A stretch of DNA of 64,000 nucleotides from Mycobacterium alsense (GTDB lineage Bacteria > Actinomycetota > Actinomycetes > Mycobacteriales > Mycobacteriaceae): NCBI RefSeq assembly GCF_002086635.1, contig NZ_MVHD01000004.1:138001-202000 (forward strand), read 5' to 3'. The notes below the pieces were generated by a model. It saw nothing but the letters and a program-made list of their open reading frames with translations. It searched no databases and was not told the origin of the DNA. The number at the start of each line of letters is the position of its first letter. Positions within the stretch are counted from its first letter, which is position 1. Of the stretch, positions 1-8,201 are shown in pieces. A program made the position numbers and the translations under genes.

Positions 1-209
1 AATGACTCCATGTCGGCGCCCACCTGGAAGGCCCGCCCGTTGCCGGTGTGCACGATGACCCGCACGTCGGGGTCGGCGTTCAATTCCGCCCAGGCTCTGG
101 GGAATTCCTCCCGCATCACCGCGTCGTAGGCGTTGAGGCGGTCCGGCCGGTCGTTGATGATCCAGCCGACCGGTCCGCGTCGCTCGACGACCAGCCTTTG
201 GTAGGTCAT
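1..209 (-). CDS. Crotonase / enoyl-CoA hydratase family protein (N-terminal part only)
   Basis: The first 69 residues of a crotonase-fold protein; the rest lies off the left edge. The start is the ATG at 207-209, which overlaps the stop of the upstream gene as ATGA, so the two are probably translated in a coupled way. Visible residues include the N-terminal crotonase strand pattern (RLVVERRGPVGWIINDRPDR), the N-A-Y segment that precedes the acyl-CoA site and G-x-A-F before the first oxyanion-hole loop. It is clearly similar to the next gene (206-1021) through the segment AWAELNADPDVRVIV, so the two look like a tandem duplicate. The acyl-CoA substrate cannot be told, and the catalytic region is not in the window. 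Confidence 0.85.
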   Translation of the reverse strand, partial: MTYQRLVVERRGPVGWIINDRPDRLNAYDAVMREEFPRAWAELNADPDVRVIVHTGNGRAFQVGADMES

Positions 210-1021
210 GAAACCTCCACTGCATCCGACAGCGGTTGCCACTGCGGCGCGCGCTTTTCGCGCCACGCCCGGGCACCCTCGCCGTGATCGGGGTGATTAC
301 GCAGCCGCCAGATTTCGCCGGCGGCATCGTTGCGGGCCTGGGTCATGCCGACTTCCAGCGAGTGCCAGAGCGCCTTCTTCGTCGCCCGCATCGCGGTCGG
401 CGAATTCGTGGCGATTGCGGCGGCGAGCCGCGCCGCTGTAGGGCGGAGCTGATCGGCCGGCACCACCTCCGACAGAATGCCCAATTCGTGGGCGCGCCGC
501 GCCGAGAGGCGTTCCCCCTTGCCGCTCAAGGTCATTCGAAGGACCGCCTCCATCGGGGACTTGCGCAGCAGCGTGATCGCCTCGTAGGCGACGGCCTGGC
601 CCACCGAGACGTGCGGGTCGACGAACGAGGCCTCCTCGGCGGCGATCACGATGTCGGCGTCGGCCACCAGGTGCAGACCACCGCCCGCGCAAATCCCGTT
701 GACGGCCGCGATCACGGGCTTCCACACCCCGCAGTGCCACGACGATATCTTCAGCTCGGCATCCCTGGTCCGCCGGGAGTGCCGGCGCATCGCCTCCTTG
801 TCACGCGCCACCTGCACCACGTCCATTCCGGTGCAGAACGCTTTGCCGTTCGCGGTGTTGACGATCACGCGCACGTCGGGATCGGCATCCAGCTCGGCCC
901 ACGCGGCTTCGAGTTCGTCGAGCATCACCGAGTCGAAGGCGTTGCCCGCGTCCGGCCTGTCCAGGATGAGCCAGCCGACGCTGTCGGATTTCTCCACCAC
1001 CAAACGGCGATAGTCGCTCAC
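206..1021 (-). CDS. Crotonase / enoyl-CoA hydratase-like protein
   Basis: A 271-residue crotonase, the normal length for the family. I chose the GTG at 1019-1021 because it overlaps the stop of the upstream dehydrogenase as GTGA and begins directly at the family N-terminus (SDYRRLVVEK). The oxyanion-hole segments are present (KAFCTGMD and AVNGICAGGGLHL). The two positions that carry catalytic Glu in classical hydratases read GGGLH and DPH here, so hydratase activity is doubtful and another crotonase reaction (isomerase, hydrolase, C-C lyase) is possible. It sits between an acyl-CoA dehydrogenase and a second crotonase in a four-or-more-gene minus-strand operon and probably acts on a cytoplasmic acyl-CoA of that pathway. 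Confidence 0.88.
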   Translation of the reverse strand: MSDYRRLVVEKSDSVGWLILDRPDAGNAFDSVMLDELEAAWAELDADPDVRVIVNTANGKAFCTGMDVVQVARDKEAMRRHSRRTRDAELKISSWHCGVWKPVIAAVNGICAGGGLHLVADADIVIAAEEASFVDPHVSVGQAVAYEAITLLRKSPMEAVLRMTLSGKGERLSARRAHELGILSEVVPADQLRPTAARLAAAIATNSPTAMRATKKALWHSLEVGMTQARNDAAGEIWRLRNHPDHGEGARAWREKRAPQWQPLSDAVEVS

Positions 1022-2277
1022 GAGCGCGGGATGTCCTTCCAGGGCTTCCCCTTCCAAGGGTCCGGCTCCTTGGGCAATCCGAGAACACGCTCGCCCAGGA
1101 TGTTCTTGTTGATGTCGGTGGTGCCACCCTCGGTGGCGTTGGCCAGGCTGCGCATCATCCCCTTGACGTCGCGCGGCAGGGCATCCGGGTCGTCGGTGGC
1201 CTGCCACGCGATCGCCTCCGTGCCCAGCAGGTCGACCATGAGGTCCTGGATCTGCTGGTTGAGCGTGGCCTGGTGCACCTTGCCGATCGAGGACGCGGCT
1301 CCCGGGGACTGGCCGGACGAAAGTGCCGCGCGGACGCGGGCGTTCGTCCAGCCACGCACCCGCTCCTGCGCCCACAACCGCATGACTTTGCTCCGGACGA
1401 CGGGGTCGTCCCACCGGCCGGTTTCCCGGGCCAGGGCTATCAGCCGGTCGGCGCCGGAGCCACCGAGCCGGCCCATGCCGCCCGACCCGGAGCCCGAAAC
1501 CATCTGCCGCTCACTGGACAACGTCGACGCGCTGACGCGCCATCCGTCGTTGACCGCTCCGACGCGGTGGGCGTCCGGGATTCGCGCGTCGTCGATGAAG
1601 ACCTCGTTGAACTCCGCCTCGCCGGTGATCTGGCGCAGGGGTCTCACCTCGACGCCCGGTTGATGCATGTCGAGCAGGAAGTAGGTGATGCCCCGGTGCT
1701 TGGGCGCCTCTGGATCGGTGCGCGCGAGCAGGATGGCAAAGTCGGCCTCGTCGGCCCACGTGGTCCAGACCTTCTGTCCGGAGACCACCCAGTCGGAGTC
1801 TTCACCCGGGCCGACCCGAACCGCGCGGGTGGCCAGCGACGCGAGGTCGGAGCCCGCGCCGGGTTCGCTGAAGAGTTGACACCACTTTTCCTCGTTGCGC
1901 ACGATCGGCGGCAGAAAGCGCAGCCGCTGCTCCTCGGTGCCGTGGCTGAACAACGCCGCGGCGGCATTGTTGAGCCCCAACGGATTCAGTCGCGACAGGC
2001 GCAGCGGCCGCAGCACCCCCTCGATCGCGTCGGCGACCTCGTTGTCGACACCCAGGCCCCCGTAGTCGCGAGCCCAGGTCGGTACGACAAGCCCGGACGC
2101 GGCGAAAGCGGGATACCACCGCTCGTAGTCCGCGGGGCCGCGCACCGCCCGCAGCGCGGCGGCGCCCTGGGCGGCGGCCGTGCGCCAGGAGGGGGGCACC
2201 TCGGCCTCGACCCATCGCTCGACCGTCGCGACGGCGTCGGCGGCGCTCGTGGCTTCGGAGATCGGAAGCGCTGTCAT
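1018..2277 (-). CDS. Acyl-CoA dehydrogenase (FadE family)
   Basis: A 419-residue flavoprotein of the acyl-CoA dehydrogenase family, predicted to make an alpha,beta double bond in an acyl-CoA using FAD. The order of domains is normal: helical N-domain, middle beta-domain with the FAD/substrate segment QLFSEPGAGSDLASL, then KVWTTWADEADFAILLART, and a helical C-domain ending in EGGTTDINKNILGERVLGLP, the segment equivalent to the C-terminal FAD/catalytic loop. The ATG at 2275-2277 gives a standard N-terminus. Its end overlaps the downstream crotonase start (GTGA), and it follows another crotonase by 6 bases, so it belongs to the operon that runs from 4345 leftwards. The chain length or ring system of the substrate cannot be read from sequence. 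Confidence 0.92.
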   Translation of the reverse strand: MTALPISEATSAADAVATVERWVEAEVPPSWRTAAAQGAAALRAVRGPADYERWYPAFAASGLVVPTWARDYGGLGVDNEVADAIEGVLRPLRLSRLNPLGLNNAAAALFSHGTEEQRLRFLPPIVRNEEKWCQLFSEPGAGSDLASLATRAVRVGPGEDSDWVVSGQKVWTTWADEADFAILLARTDPEAPKHRGITYFLLDMHQPGVEVRPLRQITGEAEFNEVFIDDARIPDAHRVGAVNDGWRVSASTLSSERQMVSGSGSGGMGRLGGSGADRLIALARETGRWDDPVVRSKVMRLWAQERVRGWTNARVRAALSSGQSPGAASSIGKVHQATLNQQIQDLMVDLLGTEAIAWQATDDPDALPRDVKGMMRSLANATEGGTTDINKNILGERVLGLPKEPDPWKGKPWKDIPRS

Positions 2278-2283
2278 GGTCGG

Positions 2284-3090
2284 CTAGCGTCCCTGGAACT
2301 TCGCGTCACGTTTGTCGCGGAAGGCGGCGAGTCCCTCGCCGAAATCCTCGCTGCGGCTCGACAACTCGAGTGCCATCGCCTCGTTCTGCAGGTGGCGGTC
2401 GAGGTCGAGCCCGTTGCCGCTCTGCAGGAGCCACTTGGTGAGGCCGAGCGCCACGGTGGGCGCATCGCCCAGCCTGGTGACCAATTCGGTTGCCGTCGCG
2501 TCCAATTGGTCTACCGAGACGGCAACGTGGATGATGCCCCATTCCGCCGCGGTGGCTCCGGTGATCTTTTCACCCAGCATCAAGAGCTGTCGGGTGCGGA
2601 CCATGCCGATGAGCCGGGGCAGCAGCCAGGCCGCGCCGCTGTCGGGCGTGAAGCCGCGGGCCATGAATGGTTCCCAGAACCGCGCATCGTCGGCGGCCGC
2701 GCAGAAGTCGGAGGCCAGCGCGATGTGGAACCCGAGGCCGACGGCCCAGCCGCGCACCACCGACACGATCGGCACCTGCGTCTCGAGCATCAACGGGATG
2801 AGCCGGTTGGCCTTGTTCGGCAGCCTGCGCTGGGTGCTGCCGACCCTCGGCTTGCGCTCGGAACGTGCGTTGTTGGCGATCAGGTCGGAGCCGGCGCAGA
2901 AGTCCCGCCCCTCGGCGTCGATCCGGATGACGCGCACCGACTCGTCGATGCCCGCGGCGGCCAGATGCGCGATCATCGCGTCGAGCATCACGTCGTTGAC
3001 AGCGTTGCGGCGATCGGCACGGTCGAACGTCAGCCGCAGGACGGGGCCTTGTCGTTCGGCGCGAAGGCCGGGCACGCTGTCGTAACTCAT
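2284..3090 (-). CDS. Crotonase / enoyl-CoA hydratase-isomerase family protein
   Basis: A 268-residue crotonase. The start at 3088-3090 (ATG, MSYDSVPGLRAERQGP) is chosen because it matches the fold's N-terminus and lies 4 bases after the stop of the MaoC gene; longer upstream frames run through that gene. Oxyanion segments are GRDFCAGSD and VRGWAVGLGF. The canonical hydratase glutamates are absent: the first position reads GLGFH, and the second region reads GFTPDSGAAWLLPRLIG, a form with an Asp in a PDSG loop that is common in PaaG-like isomerases. The C-terminus EGLAAFRDKRDAKFQGR is the usual crotonase tail. It is co-transcribed with a MaoC hydratase and an acyl-CoA dehydrogenase. An isomerase or hydratase role in the same acyl-CoA pathway is inferred. 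Confidence 0.88.
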   Translation of the reverse strand: MSYDSVPGLRAERQGPVLRLTFDRADRRNAVNDVMLDAMIAHLAAAGIDESVRVIRIDAEGRDFCAGSDLIANNARSERKPRVGSTQRRLPNKANRLIPLMLETQVPIVSVVRGWAVGLGFHIALASDFCAAADDARFWEPFMARGFTPDSGAAWLLPRLIGMVRTRQLLMLGEKITGATAAEWGIIHVAVSVDQLDATATELVTRLGDAPTVALGLTKWLLQSGNGLDLDRHLQNEAMALELSSRSEDFGEGLAAFRDKRDAKFQGR

Positions 3091-3094
3091 GACC

Positions 3095-4345
3095 TCAGCG
3101 CTCGGTGAACCGTGCCGACACGACACCGAGCAGGTCCGCGAGGTTGCGCGCGCCACCGGGTGGATCGGGTAGCCGCACGGGTCCGTGCCGGCGGCTGGGC
3201 AGCAGAATCGTGGCGTGCCCCGGGGTCGTGATCTGACCACGATGGTTGGTGGCCGCCAGTTCGAGGTCCACGGCGGGTCGATCGCCGTCGGCGAGGTACT
3301 TGCGCACCACCTTTCCCGTGACGGTGTGCAGGTCGCCGAGGTAGTTGAAGATCCGGAATTCGCAGTCGAGCTTCCACAGCCAGGCGTCGTCGCCCATCCA
3401 GTCGGTGCACAAATGGATGAGCCATGTCTCGCGCATGCGGCCGTAGTCGAAGACGGTGGGATTGCCCGCATTGCGGGCCGCCTCGGGTTCCCAGTGGACA
3501 CGCTGCTGCACATCGGGGACACCGTGTTCATTCAGGGTGTAGAAACGGGGAATGCGCTGCCGGTTGCGCCATGCCAGCCGCAAGGGCCGCACGCCGTACA
3601 TCCCGGTCCCCATCCCGACGTGCCAGCACATCATGTCGGTGACCGTCAGCGGGCCCTTGGTCAGCGGGCCCACGTCGTCGCCCTCGCTAATTTCCTCCCA
3701 CCATCGCGGTTCGGCGCCGCGTGGTGACTCGCGCGCGTACCGCTCGTCGAGTTCGGCGATCTCCTCCGGGGTCCACGACTTCAGTTCGACCGCCCCGTAC
3801 TTCTTGCGTTCGCGCGCCTTGCCGCGCTCGGTGCGGATCATGTTGCGGTACTGGCCGCCCAGGATGACGCCCTCGTCGTCGCGAAACACCGATGCCGACC
3901 ACTCGTGGACGGCGCGGCCGGCGAATTCGCTGCCGGTGTCCAGCGCGGCGACCAGGGCGTTGCGCCGGAAGATTCGATGATTCGCACGCAGCGGCGCCCA
4001 CCACTCGCGCGACGACGACGCGTAGAAGGCATGAACGCCGCGCAGGGGGTCGCCCTTGGTCAGCGCGCGGTCTTCGTCGGACAGCGTGGTCACCTCGTCC
4101 TCGCCGATCAAGGTGTCGCCGCCGACGAGCGCCGGCGGCGCGATCGGCTCGCCCCACACGGATTTGGCGGCATACTCCGGGTCGGTCCACAGCGGGTTGG
4201 CGTCGCCGTAGCTCTCCGCCACGTGGCGGAAGCTGTCCTCGTTGGGCCGAAAGTAGTGCGGTGGCTGTGGATGGGGAACGGCGATACCGATGGTGGCGCG
4301 CAACCGGGCCAGTCCCTCGTCGGTGATCTGACCGGTCACTGGCAT
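3095..4345 (-). CDS. MaoC-like acyl-CoA hydratase (double hot-dog protein)
   Basis: A 416-residue protein with an N-terminal MaoC/FAS1-dehydratase-like hot-dog domain (about residues 20-190, including SYGDANPLWTDPEYA and APPALVGGD) and a second hot-dog domain (about 215-400, including GDDVGPLTKGPLTVTDM and FDYGRMRETW). Such double hot-dog proteins hydrate 2-enoyl-CoAs with bulky acyl groups, for example in steroid side-chain breakdown. The size fits that class. It is the first gene of the minus-strand operon that continues with a crotonase, an acyl-CoA dehydrogenase and two more crotonases. A -10-like hexamer lies only 7 bases before the ATG, so its message may be leaderless. The exact substrate is unknown. 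Confidence 0.85.
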   Translation of the reverse strand: MPVTGQITDEGLARLRATIGIAVPHPQPPHYFRPNEDSFRHVAESYGDANPLWTDPEYAAKSVWGEPIAPPALVGGDTLIGEDEVTTLSDEDRALTKGDPLRGVHAFYASSSREWWAPLRANHRIFRRNALVAALDTGSEFAGRAVHEWSASVFRDDEGVILGGQYRNMIRTERGKARERKKYGAVELKSWTPEEIAELDERYARESPRGAEPRWWEEISEGDDVGPLTKGPLTVTDMMCWHVGMGTGMYGVRPLRLAWRNRQRIPRFYTLNEHGVPDVQQRVHWEPEAARNAGNPTVFDYGRMRETWLIHLCTDWMGDDAWLWKLDCEFRIFNYLGDLHTVTGKVVRKYLADGDRPAVDLELAATNHRGQITTPGHATILLPSRRHGPVRLPDPPGGARNLADLLGVVSARFTER

Positions 4346-4352
4346 GGAAATT

Positions 4353-4382
4353 AAGATACCCGAAAAGCGGAAACGCCGTTAA
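4353..4382 (-). promoter_or_regulatory. Candidate promoter of the MaoC operon, possibly leaderless
   Basis: Reading the minus strand, TTAACG (4382-4377) and TATCTT (4358-4353) are separated by 18 bases, a fair match to -35 and -10 elements. The last base of the -10 lies 7 bases before the ATG at 4345, so transcription would start at or next to the start codon, as is common in mycobacteria. No Shine-Dalgarno sequence is visible before this ATG, which fits. Prediction from pattern only. Confidence 0.4.
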
Positions 4383-4408
4383 CGCCGGGCTGAGACAGGT
4401 GGGTGCGT

Positions 4409-5236
4409 ATGAGTAATGAAGCATCGGGCATCGTGGTGGCCGTCGGTGACGACGGCGTGCAACGCATCACCATCGACCGCCCCGACGTCGGAAACTCGTT
4501 GTCGCCCTTGGCACGTCACGCGCTGACCGAGGCGTTCACCCGGGCCAACGACCATCCGCAGGTTCGCGCCGTGCTGTTGACCGCGACCGGCGGTCGGCAC
4601 TTCTGTACCGGTGCGGGCCTGGCGCAACAGCCGGCGGGCAGCGAGTCGCAATCCAGACCCGTGGCCGACAAACGGACGGGTGACGTCGCCCGCCTGCTCG
4701 AGCAGGGCTGGCAGCGACTGGTGGCGTCGGTTCTGGACTGCGACAAGCCGGTGGTCGGTGCGGTCACGGGCACCGCCGCCGGTGCGGGCGCCAGCCTGGT
4801 CCTGGCGTGCGACCTGGTCGTCATGTCAACGGAGGCAAAGCTTGTGGAGACGTTCGTGCATCGTGGGATCCTTCCGGATTCGGGCGCCATCCACCTCCTG
4901 ACGAGGATTGTCGGCCTGCGCAGGGCGACCGAACTGCTCATGCTCGGTGAGCCGGTCGACGCCGCCACCTGCGAAAGGCTGGGACTGGCCAATCGCGTGA
5001 CCGCGCCGGACGACACCGATGCGGTCGCCGAGCAGCTCGCCGTGCGCCTGGCCGCGGGCCCAACGGTGATGCTGGCGCTGACCAAGCGGCTGTTGTCGGT
5101 GTCGTCGGAGTCGGATCGGCATCGCGCGTTCGAGGAGGAGGCCTGGGCCCAGGAGTTGGTGTCGCGCACCGCGGACCTCGGGGAGGGCCTCGCGGCGTTT
5201 GCCGAACGCCGGAAGCCCAAGTTCCGCGGACGTTGA
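4409..5236 (+). CDS. Crotonase / enoyl-CoA hydratase-isomerase family protein
   Basis: A 275-residue crotonase, divergent from the MaoC operon across a 63-base gap. The ATG at 4409 is preferred over an in-frame GTG six bases earlier. Segments of the fold are clear: GGRHFCTGAGL, the oxyanion loop TGTAAGAGASLVLACD, and the loop HRGILPDSGAIHLLTRIVG. As in the gene at 2284-3090, the first catalytic Glu position is not Glu (GAGAS), and the second loop has the PDSG form. The two proteins also share the tail pattern GEGLAAFxxRRxxKFRGR, so they are paralogues. No strong ribosome site is seen. Isomerase or hydratase action on an acyl-CoA is inferred. Confidence 0.87.
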   Translation: MSNEASGIVVAVGDDGVQRITIDRPDVGNSLSPLARHALTEAFTRANDHPQVRAVLLTATGGRHFCTGAGLAQQPAGSESQSRPVADKRTGDVARLLEQGWQRLVASVLDCDKPVVGAVTGTAAGAGASLVLACDLVVMSTEAKLVETFVHRGILPDSGAIHLLTRIVGLRRATELLMLGEPVDAATCERLGLANRVTAPDDTDAVAEQLAVRLAAGPTVMLALTKRLLSVSSESDRHRAFEEEAWAQELVSRTADLGEGLAAFAERRKPKFRGR

Positions 5237-5265
5237 TCCGGTGCGCGTGGTGCGCCCGGTACGCG

Positions 5266-6132
5266 TCAGGCCGCGGTCGGTCCGCCGCGAACGGTGAACG
5301 TGGCGGTGTCGTCGATCTCGTCGATCGACGCGGCCACGGACTCCGCCGTCAACGACGCGTCCTCGATTCCCTTGGTGACGCCGATGAACACCCGCGACAC
5401 CTTGCCCGCGCCGACCGAGTAGATGTGCGCGGTGCGGTCACAGGACCGGTGACAGAGGTAGACCACGACCGGGGTGACGAGCTCGGGATGCATGGCCTTG
5501 CCGGCGTCGCCCATGATGTTCTCGGTCATCCGGGTCCGGGCGATGGGGGCGACGGCGTTGACGGCGATGCCGTTGCGGGCGCCCTCGATGGCGAGAACGT
5601 GCATCATGCCGACCAGGCCCATCTTCGCGGCGCCGTAGTTGGCCTGGCCGAAATTTCCGAAAAGGCCAGTGCCCGAGGTGGTCTGAACGATTCTGCCGTA
5701 GTTCTGCCCGCGCATGACCGGCCACACCGCCCTGGTCACGTTGAACGCTCCGGACAGGTGCACAGCGATGACGGCGTCGACCTGTTCGGCGGTCATGTTC
5801 TTGAACGCGGCGTCGCGCAGAATCCCCGCGTTGTTGACCAGGATGTCCACCCGCCCGAAGGCGTCCACCGCGGCCGCCACGATCGCCGCGCCCCCCTCTT
5901 CGGTGGCCACCGAGTCGCCGTTGGCGATCGCGGTGCCCCCCGCCGCGGTGATCTCGTCGGCCACGGCCTGGGCCGCCGACGTCGACGCCCCGCTGCCGTC
6001 CACCGCGCTGCCCAGGTCGTTGACCACGACCCTTGCGCCGCGCCGGGCGAGCTCCAGCGCGTGGCAGCGGCCGAGCCCACCGCCGGCCCCGGTGACGATG
6101 GCCACCTGGTTGTCGAAAGTCATTGGCTGCAT
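5266..6132 (-). CDS. Short-chain dehydrogenase/reductase, 3-hydroxyacyl-CoA dehydrogenase-like
   Basis: An SDR of about 288 residues (ATG at 6132; a second ATG three codons later at 6123 is also possible). It has the cofactor motif TGAGGGLG, the NNAG motif (ILVNNAGILRD) and the active-site pair S...Y-x-x-x-K (TTSGTGLFGNFGQANYGAAK). The sequence VNDLGSAVDGSGASTSAAQAVADEI is typical of the SDR domain of peroxisomal multifunctional enzyme type 2 and its bacterial relatives, which oxidise (3R)-hydroxyacyl-CoA. It would fit after the MaoC hydratase in the pathway. It ends convergent with the crotonase at 4409-5236 and starts divergent from the acyl-CoA ligase at 6188. Confidence 0.88.
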   Translation of the reverse strand: MQPMTFDNQVAIVTGAGGGLGRCHALELARRGARVVVNDLGSAVDGSGASTSAAQAVADEITAAGGTAIANGDSVATEEGGAAIVAAAVDAFGRVDILVNNAGILRDAAFKNMTAEQVDAVIAVHLSGAFNVTRAVWPVMRGQNYGRIVQTTSGTGLFGNFGQANYGAAKMGLVGMMHVLAIEGARNGIAVNAVAPIARTRMTENIMGDAGKAMHPELVTPVVVYLCHRSCDRTAHIYSVGAGKVSRVFIGVTKGIEDASLTAESVAASIDEIDDTATFTVRGGPTAA

Positions 6133-6187
6133 GGGTGAGAGGCTACATTTACCTAATCGAGAGCAGCAATTTGCATCGGAGGAACCC

Positions 6188-7807
6188 ATGACCGGCCCCG
6201 CTGAGTTGCTCGGGCATGCGCACCGGCGGGCCGAACACCTGCGGCCGCGCTACCGCGCGGCCGGTTTGTGGTCGGCGGAGCCGGTCGATGAGGTGCGACT
6301 CGCCGCGGCGCGGCACCCCACCGGCCTCGCCGCGGCGGATCGTGGTGCCGCACTGACCTACGGCGAGCTGGACGAGCGCGTCGATGCGGCCGCCCTGGCG
6401 GTGGTCGATGCCGGCGTGGTTGCGGGCAGCGCGATCGTGCTGGTGGTCGGCAACGACGTGGACTCGGTGGTGGCCGTTCACGCCGCGCTGCGGGTCGACG
6501 CGGTGGTGCTGCTCGTGCCGCGCAGCGCGGGGGCCAAACCGCTCGCCGACATCCTCACCCGCACCGGGGCGCGGCTCGGCGCGGCGCCGAACTGGCCGAC
6601 GGTCACCGAGCCGGAACTGTCCGGGCGCTGTCACTGGATCGACCTGAGCATCGACCCGGGCGATGAGGATCGAACGGGCACCGCCCCGCGCCCGGCGCGG
6701 CCCGCCGACGAGCCGTGCTTCGTGCTCTACACGTCGGGAACGACCGCCCGGCCCAAGGGCGTGATCCACTCGCTGAGCACGCTGGCCAAGGCCTCAGCGA
6801 ACTACATCGCCGCGGCGGGCCTCGATTCGGGCGACCGGATCTTTTTGATCAGCCCGCTGGCGTCGGTCACCGGGGTGTTGCAGGCGTTGTTCATCGCACC
6901 GAAGCTGGCGATACCGGTGATTCTCGAGGACCGGTGGGATCCGGCGGCGACGTGCGACCTGATGGTCGCCTCCGGCGCGACCTGGTACGGGGGCCCGGAC
7001 CGGCTGCTGGACCGGATGCTGGACGAGGCCGCGGCGCGCGCTGCCGTCGTCCCGCTACGGGCGGTGTATCTGGGCGGCACGATGCTGGACCGGCGGATCG
7101 TCGAACGCGTCGAAGACGACTTCGGCGTCGTCGTCATGCGCGCCTACGGGTCGTCGGAGATCCCGGTCAGCACGTCGGGCCAGCGGACCGAATCGCGGCA
7201 GGTCCGCCACGGCGACGACGGAGCGGCGCTCGGCGACGTCGAGGTGCGGGTCGGTTCCGTCGCCGAACCCACCGAGTGCTGCATCAAGGGTCCGCACACC
7301 TTTCTCGGCTATACCGACGCCGAGGACGACAGGCATGCGTTCGACGGCGAGTGGTTTCGCACCGGCGACGTGGCAGAGGTCGTCGACGGGCGGGTGCGGA
7401 TCATCGGCCGGATCAAGGACATCGTGATCCGCAACGGCCTGAAGATCCCGGCCGCCGAGGTGGAGGAGGCCGTGTCGAGGATCGGCGGGGTCCGCGAGTG
7501 TGCGGCCTACTCCGTCGCCGACGACACCACCGGCGAGCGGCTGGCCATGGCGGTCGTGCTGGAGCCCGACCTGAGACCCGACGCGATGTCGCTGGCCGGG
7601 GTCGCGCGGGCGCTCGCCGCGGAGGGGCTGCCGAAATACAAGCTGCCGGAGGAGCTGGTGTTCTGGGACGAGCCGCTTCCCGTCAACGCGAACGGCAAGG
7701 TCGACCGCGCCACGCTCGCCGCGCGGTCGGCGGGGCGCCCGCGACTGCTCGCCGAGCGCCTGGGCGCCGCGGGGCAAGGCGCCTCGACCCCGGAAGCTAG
7801 CCGGTAG
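6188..7807 (+). CDS. Acyl-CoA synthetase / AMP-forming ligase
   Basis: A 539-residue class I adenylate-forming enzyme that activates a carboxylic acid to acyl-AMP and then acyl-CoA. The ATG at 6188 follows a strong Shine-Dalgarno (GGAGGA, 3 bases away from the ATG), which fixes the start; an open frame extends further upstream but has no support. Motifs in order: FVLYTSGTTARPKGV (phosphate loop), MRAYGSSEIPVS, WFRTGDVAEV, GRIKDIVIRNGLKIPAAEVEE and the C-terminal catalytic lysine region NANGKVDR. It is divergent from an SDR, and its 3' end overlaps the DUF35 gene convergently by 11 bases. It probably feeds an acid into the surrounding acyl-CoA pathway; the acid is unknown. Confidence 0.9.
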   Translation: MTGPAELLGHAHRRAEHLRPRYRAAGLWSAEPVDEVRLAAARHPTGLAAADRGAALTYGELDERVDAAALAVVDAGVVAGSAIVLVVGNDVDSVVAVHAALRVDAVVLLVPRSAGAKPLADILTRTGARLGAAPNWPTVTEPELSGRCHWIDLSIDPGDEDRTGTAPRPARPADEPCFVLYTSGTTARPKGVIHSLSTLAKASANYIAAAGLDSGDRIFLISPLASVTGVLQALFIAPKLAIPVILEDRWDPAATCDLMVASGATWYGGPDRLLDRMLDEAAARAAVVPLRAVYLGGTMLDRRIVERVEDDFGVVVMRAYGSSEIPVSTSGQRTESRQVRHGDDGAALGDVEVRVGSVAEPTECCIKGPHTFLGYTDAEDDRHAFDGEWFRTGDVAEVVDGRVRIIGRIKDIVIRNGLKIPAAEVEEAVSRIGGVRECAAYSVADDTTGERLAMAVVLEPDLRPDAMSLAGVARALAAEGLPKYKLPEELVFWDEPLPVNANGKVDRATLAARSAGRPRLLAERLGAAGQGASTPEASR

Positions 7808-8201
7808 CAGGGCGGAAAACCGGGACGACGAACCCGTCGTCGTCGTCGCGGAAGGCGACCGCCAGTTCCATGCCGGCGCGCAGGTCGTCGACGCGGCAGT
7901 TCTCCACGACCGTCATCAGCCGCGGTCCCTCCTCGAGGTCGACCATCGCCAGCACGTACGGCGTGCGCGCGTCAAACGGCGCGGCGTTTTGGTGGATGAC
8001 GCTCCACGTGTAGAGGCGAGCGTGGCCGCTGGCCGGCGCCAATTCGACGTCCTCGGACCAACAGTCGGGACAGAACGGCCGAGCGTACAACGACATCCGA
8101 CCGCAGGACCGGCAGGCGTTGACCATCAGGCTGCGGTCCTGCACGGCCGACCACCACGCCTGGCCGTCGGCGTCGATCGTGGGTCGATCAGGAGCCGTCA
8201 C
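7797..8201 (-). CDS. DUF35 OB-fold zinc-ribbon protein (partner of the thiolase-like protein)
   Basis: A 134-residue protein with an N-terminal zinc ribbon (C30, C33, C44, C47 in NACRSCG and FCPDC) and a C-terminal OB fold (YTWSVIHQNAAPFDARTPY, ending FRDDDDGFVVPVFRP). This is the DUF35 family, whose members bind thiolase-like partners, for example ChsH2 with the aldolase Ltp2 in steroid side-chain degradation. The GTG start at 8199-8201 shares one base with the TAG stop of the thiolase-like gene (TAGTG), so the two are coupled one-to-one. The function is inferred: helper or acyl-CoA-binding subunit of the neighbouring thiolase-like enzyme. Confidence 0.9.
   Translation of the reverse strand: MTAPDRPTIDADGQAWWSAVQDRSLMVNACRSCGRMSLYARPFCPDCWSEDVELAPASGHARLYTWSVIHQNAAPFDARTPYVLAMVDLEEGPRLMTVVENCRVDDLRAGMELAVAFRDDDDGFVVPVFRPATG

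Noticed and set aside
1273..3108. Plus-strand open frame of over 600 codons
   Set aside because: It lies across two well-supported minus-strand genes (acyl-CoA dehydrogenase, crotonase) and shows no family motif.
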